Shown here piece by piece: positions 58,925 to 64,000 of a DNA stretch of 64,000 bases; positions within the stretch are counted from its first letter, which is position 1, and the number at the start of each line of letters is the position of its first letter. The stretch is from Colletotrichum lupini (lineage: Eukaryota > Ascomycota > Sordariomycetes > Glomerellales > Glomerellaceae). Location of the stretch: the NCBI RefSeq assembly GCF_023278565.1, contig NC_064675.1, positions 6,882,001 through 6,946,000 of the forward strand. Reading direction: 5' to 3'. The notes below the pieces were generated by a model. That model had not been told where the DNA came from and did not search any database. It saw only the letters and a program-made list of their open reading frames with translations. Both the position numbers and the translations under genes were made by a program.

Positions 58925-59668
58925 CTCGTCGACGATGGCCACGGCTGAAATATGAGGGGTAAGTGAGCAAAGTGAGTCTGAGAGTTTGGTGGTATGTTTC
59001 CTGAGACTCACAGTATTATTACAATCTGAGAAGGAACAAAAAGCACTCAAAATGCCCCGCAGAATGTGTGTTATAGTCAAAAAGCCTCGACGAGATGCCG
59101 TGCCGTCTATTGCCTGGAGTTTGTGGACGCGACGCGTCTGTTTCTTTCCACCCCGCTCTCAAAGCGGCCAAAATAGGCCTCGCTTGGCGAGACCGTCGGC
59201 AACTTGTCGTCTTCTTCAAGCAGGTGGTGCGGACAAATGCAGAAGATGCCTTCTCTAATTCGACCAGACCGCTCATTCTGACTGGGATAAGAACCGGGGT
59301 TCAAGGCACTAGATAAGCCAGGGTTTGGATATGATGACTCAGGAGCACTTGTCGCCTCGCTGCACTGCGAAGAACAGTGAAATTTCACATTGTTACAGCT
59401 TGGAAGCGTGACAGCGAGTGAAAAAGACCCCTCACCAGTCTCACAATCATAAGCTTCAATCTCACTCTCAACCTCCATTGCTTACAGCGAAATGCACGCG
59501 AATACAACTCCTCAACATACGCTGGCACATGGTCATTCTCTCATATCGAATCACAATTTATTCGCTCGCGAATGAATCAATCAATGAGTTTATTGGCGCG
59601 AATAACTCACCACCACCACCACCACCACCACCTCTCATACATTTGTGGCTCTCCCCTGTCATGCTACA
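58925..59668. other. Intergenic
   Basis: About 740 bp. Contains a short ACC trinucleotide repeat (about 59608-59631). No gene seen. Confidence 0.5.
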
Positions 59669-60903
59669 TTACACTGAAGCGCGCCCGGTGCCCAACTGTG
59701 AACTCGCCCAATTTCTCATCCTCACCGTCGCATCGCCCACACGCCCCGTCTGACCCTCAAGCAAGATGAAATCATGAGCCTCGCGTTCCGGCAATTCAAC
59801 TAGCAGATCCAGATCATTATTGCCACAGCTGACGTGCTCCGAGAACGCGCGAATATCATCTCTAAAAGCTTCCTGCTGACCTCCAGTGATGTACAGACTC
59901 TTGGTCGCCGCAGAAATCTCATCCACCCACGCCATGTCGCCGTCCATTGGCATCGCCATGGCGAGATCGCTCTCGTCGGACTTATTCCGCACGGGGAATC
60001 GCGGGTGAAGGAGCTCGGCCGTGGCACGGGACATACATGTCGTGGTGAGCATGTCGACGTAGTTGTTCTCTGTGAAAGCCGGCGTCGTCGTCTTGCTGCT
60101 AAGCCAGGGCGACACCAGGAACACACCTGCAAGACGGTTCTCCAGGCGCAGGGCCGGGATCTCGAGGTGGCATGGGTGGCAGATGTGGCGAACGACGGAG
60201 CACGCCAGGTTGCCTCCGGCCGAATCGCCGCCAATGAGGAGGTCGTTGGGTTTGATGCCGGATAGGATGAGCTGGTTGAACGCCGCGATCGCCTGACGGA
60301 GCTGTGTCGGATATCGAGCTTCGGGGACGAGAGTGTACTGCAAGACAGCAACGGCAACCTCTGCGTGAGCTCCAGGGCCGCCGGTCACATACGCGTTCCA
60401 GCACCAGTCGAGATGGCCGGGGAGAAGAGGCACTACGTATCCGCCGCCATGGAAAAACAACACAAAATTTGTGGCCTTCTGACGATTGCCGATCCACAAG
60501 ATCGAGCCGTCATTAGCAGGGAGAGACTCGATCTTTTTCTGCAGCTTGTCCGCGAGCTCTGGATGGCGCTTCTGCTTTTTCGCGATCCATTTCTCGTACG
60601 TCTTGATCGAAGGAGGGATGAGGAATTGTATTTCGCGTGCTCTCATCGACCCCAGAGCGAAACGATAATACGCGCAGAAGGCAAAGAAGCGGATAGAGAC
60701 GCCTCTCGCGATAGCAAACGGGATGCCGTAGAAGAAATTCCACGCCAGTTGTATCGGAGCTATCAACACACGGAGTCAGTCACCATTCAATGCCTCGCTG
60801 TAAGGAAGTAGCCATGTTGAAGGCGAGACATACCACGGAATAGCAAACGAAAGACCAAGTCTCTCTTCTCCCACAGCGAAAGCTGCGGTCTCGATACCGA
60901 CAT
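59669..60903 (-). CDS. Alpha/beta hydrolase (HSL-type esterase / steryl acetyl hydrolase-like)
   Basis: Two exons (60903-60834 and 60759-59669, intron 74 nt) encode 386 aa. The fold of the hormone-sensitive-lipase esterases is shown by the oxyanion motif FFHGGGYVV, the nucleophile elbow GGDSAGGN and a C-terminal histidine in EAHDF. The catalytic acid is probably in the SLYITGGQQEAFRDD region. An N-terminal hydrophobic stretch (APIQLAWNFFYGIPFAIARG) suggests a membrane-associated lipid or sterol-ester hydrolase. The first exon (MSVSRPQLSLWEKRDLVFRL) joins in frame at a GTATGT donor and TAG acceptor. Confidence 0.85.
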
Positions 60904-61732
60904 GTTTTCTCGTTTCTCAGTCGCACTCGCACGCGATGATCGCACCCGGAAAGAAGTCTACTAGTGTGCCTAAGGATTCGGTTCGTCTGGTGTCAAAGCT
61001 GTCTACGATCCAGCCGTATGGCCGACATAAATGAAATGAGCCAAGGCTGTGCTACGAGTAACTGGCAAGTGAGTAAGCAACCACCACCGCACAGCGCAGG
61101 GTGGCTTTGGAAGTCTGGAGAAACGTTCAGACAGGTTCAGACAGGAGGTTTGACATGGACAAGAAACGCAAATGTGGCTCAGAATGTCACTGACAAGTCT
61201 GTCCGCAGGAATCCGCAGGAGGCACGGGCAACCGAAGAGACGCTCCAACTACCGATGCTTCCGACCGAGGCATAATTCAAGATTGTTCAGGGTGGCAGAG
61301 GTAACAGTAGCTTGGTGTGAATTGGCCGACAAGGTAGTTCGCACTCGTTTAAACTCGTCACAAAGACCGGTCTCCCACGTAGCATCATGGTGCTTCTTCA
61401 GGTTAGACCCTTGCATTATTGCGTGGGGGATGCCCCTCACTTTGACGTGCAGGGAAAGGAAGCTTGGATCTCCAAACCTCATGCTCGTGCAGATTGGGGT
61501 ATCAAGTCGCTTGGTCTGATCTCGTTGAAGTGGCTCCGGACCTCGGCTCCTCACTTTGGAGGGATCGTTCCAAAGCTGTTGGCGTCGATCTCGGCTCACG
61601 TTGAAACGTGACAGTTTCGCCCAGAACATTAAAATACCAACCCCAAACAGTATTCAAGCTTCATTTAATGATCAAAAGTCCTGTCTGTCTTAAGTGTCTC
61701 GTGGGATTGATGACGCTAGTGACAACTGCACC
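60904..61732. other. Intergenic, divergent promoters
   Basis: About 830 bp between two divergently transcribed genes. No other gene is seen. Confidence 0.5.
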
Positions 61733-62961
61733 ATGTTGACCTCGCGAGAAGGATTCACGGTCGACGTGATTGCCAGATGGCTCCGAAAATCAGTCCTCAA
61801 TCCATACCTCTCGATACCGCTTGCAACTGGACTGGCGGTGGTATCAGCAAAAAAGAACGGAGCGGTCGGACTCTCAGACATCAGATTTGACACCGCTCAG
61901 CGCGTTGCGTTCCTCGCGGCTCTAGCAAGCTTCGTCTTGTCAACCACCGAGTATCTCAACAAATGGTCAGCAAACAACTGGACGACAGACCACACATGGG
62001 ATTTTGACAAAGAAATAATTGTTGTCACCGGTGGCAGCAGCGGCATCGGCCACAGTATCATCAAACATATCTTGGCCAGAAACCCCCAGGCGACTATCGT
62101 TGTTGTCGACCTGGCTCCGCTATCATGGGTGCCTCAGAAAGGTTCCAACATCCACTTCTTCAAGTGTGATCTGACCGACACAAAAGCGCTCAAGACTCTT
62201 TGCACGTTGATCCGAACTCAAGTCGGCGATCCTACCGTTCTCATCAACAATGCGGGAATCGCACGGGGTTACAGCGTCATGGAAGGCTCGTACGCAGACG
62301 TTGAGTTGACCATCAAGACAAATTTGCTCGCCCCCTTCCTGCTTACGAAGGAATTTTTGCCGCACATGGTTCGCACCAATCATGGCCATATCGTCAACGT
62401 CGGATCGATGAGTTCGGTGGTTCCCCCAGTGAGAATTGCTGACTACTCTGCCACGAAGGCTGGGCTCACCGCAATGCATGAGGTAAATGCTACTTTTTTT
62501 GACTTGTCGAGCGCTGGGACGACCGCTAACACTTCCCAGTCACTTCAACTTGAGCTGAAATACATTCACAAAGCGCCAAAAGTTCGTCAAACGCTTGGAA
62601 TCTTTGGCTTCATCCGAACGCCGCTGGTTCCCTTTGACCCCGGTCAGCCTCACTTCATGATGCCGCTCCTTCATGTGGACTCGGTAGGAGAGGCCATTGT
62701 AGATTCCCTTTACAGTGGCTTCGGACGGACGATCTACCTGCCCGGTATAATGTCATCTGTGACAGCCCTGGTAAGTTCTGTGCGTTCCTCGACTTTTTGG
62801 ACTTCACTGACGTGACTGATTTGCAGCGAGCTGGTCCTGAGTGGTTGTGGCGTCTTGCGAGGGAGACTACTGCAAGCGCGAAAGATATCGCGTATACGCC
62901 AAGGCAAAAGATTGATGACACAACTGGTCAATTTGAGATGGTAGAACCTGCGGAGAAGTGA
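61733..62961 (+). CDS. Membrane-anchored short-chain dehydrogenase (retinol dehydrogenase-like)
   Basis: Three exons (61733-62482, 62540-62770, 62827-62961) encode 371 aa. Classical SDR oxidoreductase: cofactor motif VVTGGSSGIGHS (TGxxxGxG), acidic residue after the second strand (VVVDLAPL), NNAG in VLINNAGIARG, catalytic Ser in VNVGSMSS and YSATK. Two hydrophobic segments before the fold (YLSIPLATGLAVVSA and VAFLAALASFVLSTTEYL) suggest anchoring to ER or lipid-droplet membrane, as in retinol/sterol-type dehydrogenases. The last exon (RAGPEWLWRLARE) gives an amphipathic, charged tail. The first intron is 57 nt with no stop. ATG 61733 is the first in frame. Divergent from the esterase gene; a shared lipid-related role is only a guess. 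Confidence 0.85.
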
Positions 62962-63448
62962 ATGTGTTGGACTTTGTCTTCGGTATTCTAGATGGACCGG
63001 GGCGTCAATATCTCCGTTACCCCGGCGCTCCGGCCGTGAACCGTTGCATTCTCACATAGCTCGTGTGCTCCCGATCTGCCAAGAACCATGGTCCCCCAAT
63101 AGTCCTGAGCGGGATCGTCACCCTTCCGCGACCAGCTCCATTTTCCCCTCATCCCCGGGCCGTAGCTCTCCACTTTAGGGCGATCCCCCCATCAAACGAG
63201 TCCTCTTAGGTCATGGTGTTTCTCAGAAGCTCTCACAAAGTTTCACAACGACGTCGTAGTAGCATGCATATGCTTGCCACCCTCGGACGAGACTGCTACG
63301 CCCAACGTGGGACGAGCCGAGGCATGGGTGAACTACCCACCATTGACCAAGGTCGACGACGACATGCTCCCCCGCACTATCCTAACCTTCGCGAGTGTTT
63401 GATCGCTTCCTTAAACTGAGTTTTTGACCTCATCCTTTCTGGGAACAG
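62962..63448. other. Intergenic
   Basis: About 490 bp of normal composition before the next RIP island. No gene seen. Confidence 0.45.
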
Positions 63449-64000
63449 TGTTAGTATCCCTATTACAGGGTAGTTAGTTCGAACCGTAGTTAACGAAGAG
63501 ATCAATTAAACTATATAAATATCTACGTAGTAGGTATAAAAAGGAGGTTCTAACCGTAGGTTAGGCTGGCTATAATAATTATAAATAGGGCCCTTAATTA
63601 GCCCCTACGCAGTTAGCTATATACTATAGTTAAATTAAACTTCTAATCCGATACTAACTTTCTCTTTTTTTTATTAATTTAACCGCTATAGTTAGAGGTA
63701 TAATTCGACCTCGGGCCCGTTTACTAAGTTATCTCTTTTTCCCCCTTTTCTTTACTCTTTTTATATAATCTATCCCTCTATTTATATAATAACTTTTTTA
63801 TTATTTATAAATTACTTTAATCCCTTATTTAGTACTACTTTTATAAAAGCGTCTGCGAGGTTATTTTTATTATTAATCTAACGGATTTTAAGTATCTCGC
63901 GCCTTTTATATAATTACCTAAGGGCTATAATATTAATTATAAACCTCTTTTTTTTTTATTCTTAATTTAACGAGGTATTTATATAGCGAGTAGGAATTAG
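63449..64000 (-). mobile_element. 3' end of a second RIP-degraded Copia element (runs off the window)
   Basis: AT-rich, CpA-poor DNA from TGTTAGTATCC at 63449. A putative 3' LTR extends to about 63659, where GATACTAAC mirrors the start. Next to it is the minus-strand purine run AAAAAAAAGAGAAAG (complement of about 63660-63674). Farther right, the minus strand encodes RREILKIR, stop, INNKNNLADAFIK (about 63840-63910), a Copia RNase-H C-terminal motif with one RIP-type stop. The LTR differs from that of the 4.5-12.1 kb element, so this is another family. The rest lies outside the window. Confidence 0.7.

Noticed and set aside
23722..62961. Secondary-metabolite or photoreceptor gene cluster
   Set aside because: No synthase, no shared promoter layout and no functional link among the kinase, phytochrome-like, GATA and metabolic genes beyond proximity.

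Overview
The window looks like nuclear DNA of a filamentous ascomycete (Pezizomycotina, probably Sordariomycetes). Genes are spaced singly on both strands and carry 50-160 nt introns with GTRAGT-type donors. The gene set is typically fungal: a rhodopsin-domain (PTH11/SAT4-like) membrane protein, a 2EXR protein, a HET-domain protein, a hybrid histidine kinase, a phytochrome-like protein, GATA factors and a GH10 xylanase. Three stretches are AT-rich, almost devoid of CpA/TpG and full of stop codons, which is the mark of repeat-induced point mutation (RIP). No species can be named from the sequence alone.

Layout. 0.3-3.4 kb: a seven-TM rhodopsin-domain gene (+) and a 2EXR gene (-). 4.49-12.41 kb: a composite retroelement flanked by one 5-bp duplication. 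It consists of a RIP-degraded Copia element of about 7.6 kb (coding strand minus) joined head-to-tail to a 344-bp miniature LTR element (TRIM). 13.9-15.1 kb: an NAD(P)-dependent reductase. 15.1-23.7 kb: no convincing gene; it contains a 62-bp run of C. 23.7-27.9 kb: a hybrid histidine kinase. 28.5-33.6 kb: three members of one unrecognised protein family, one fused to a basic AT-hook region and one broken by a frameshift beside a second RIP island. 35.3-36.1 kb: a MYND-finger gene with an in-frame stop. 36.67-37.09 kb: a second TRIM copy with an extra inverted LTR. 38.1-43.2 kb: two paralogous small GATA-finger genes with the same intron plan. 44.3-46.1 kb: a phytochrome-like photosensory module without kinase and apparently without bilin ligands. 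46.8-62.9 kb: ordinary metabolism and wall-degradation genes (amino-acid permease, aldo/keto reductase, GH10 xylanase, HET protein, amidohydrolase, acidic conserved protein, alpha/beta hydrolase, membrane-anchored SDR). 63.45 kb to the end: the 3' end of another RIP-damaged Copia element that runs out of the window.

How it fits together. This is not an operon-like or obvious secondary-metabolite cluster. The kinase, the phytochrome-like protein and the GATA pair could all belong to environmental sensing, but nothing in the sequence links them directly. The most unusual content is the mobile DNA. The TRIM and the Copia share a primer-binding site matching the anticodon arm of tRNA-Met, ending exactly at the position expected for half-tRNA priming. 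Both TRIM insertions are chimeric structures that look like reverse-transcription by-products, each with one clean target-site duplication around the whole composite.
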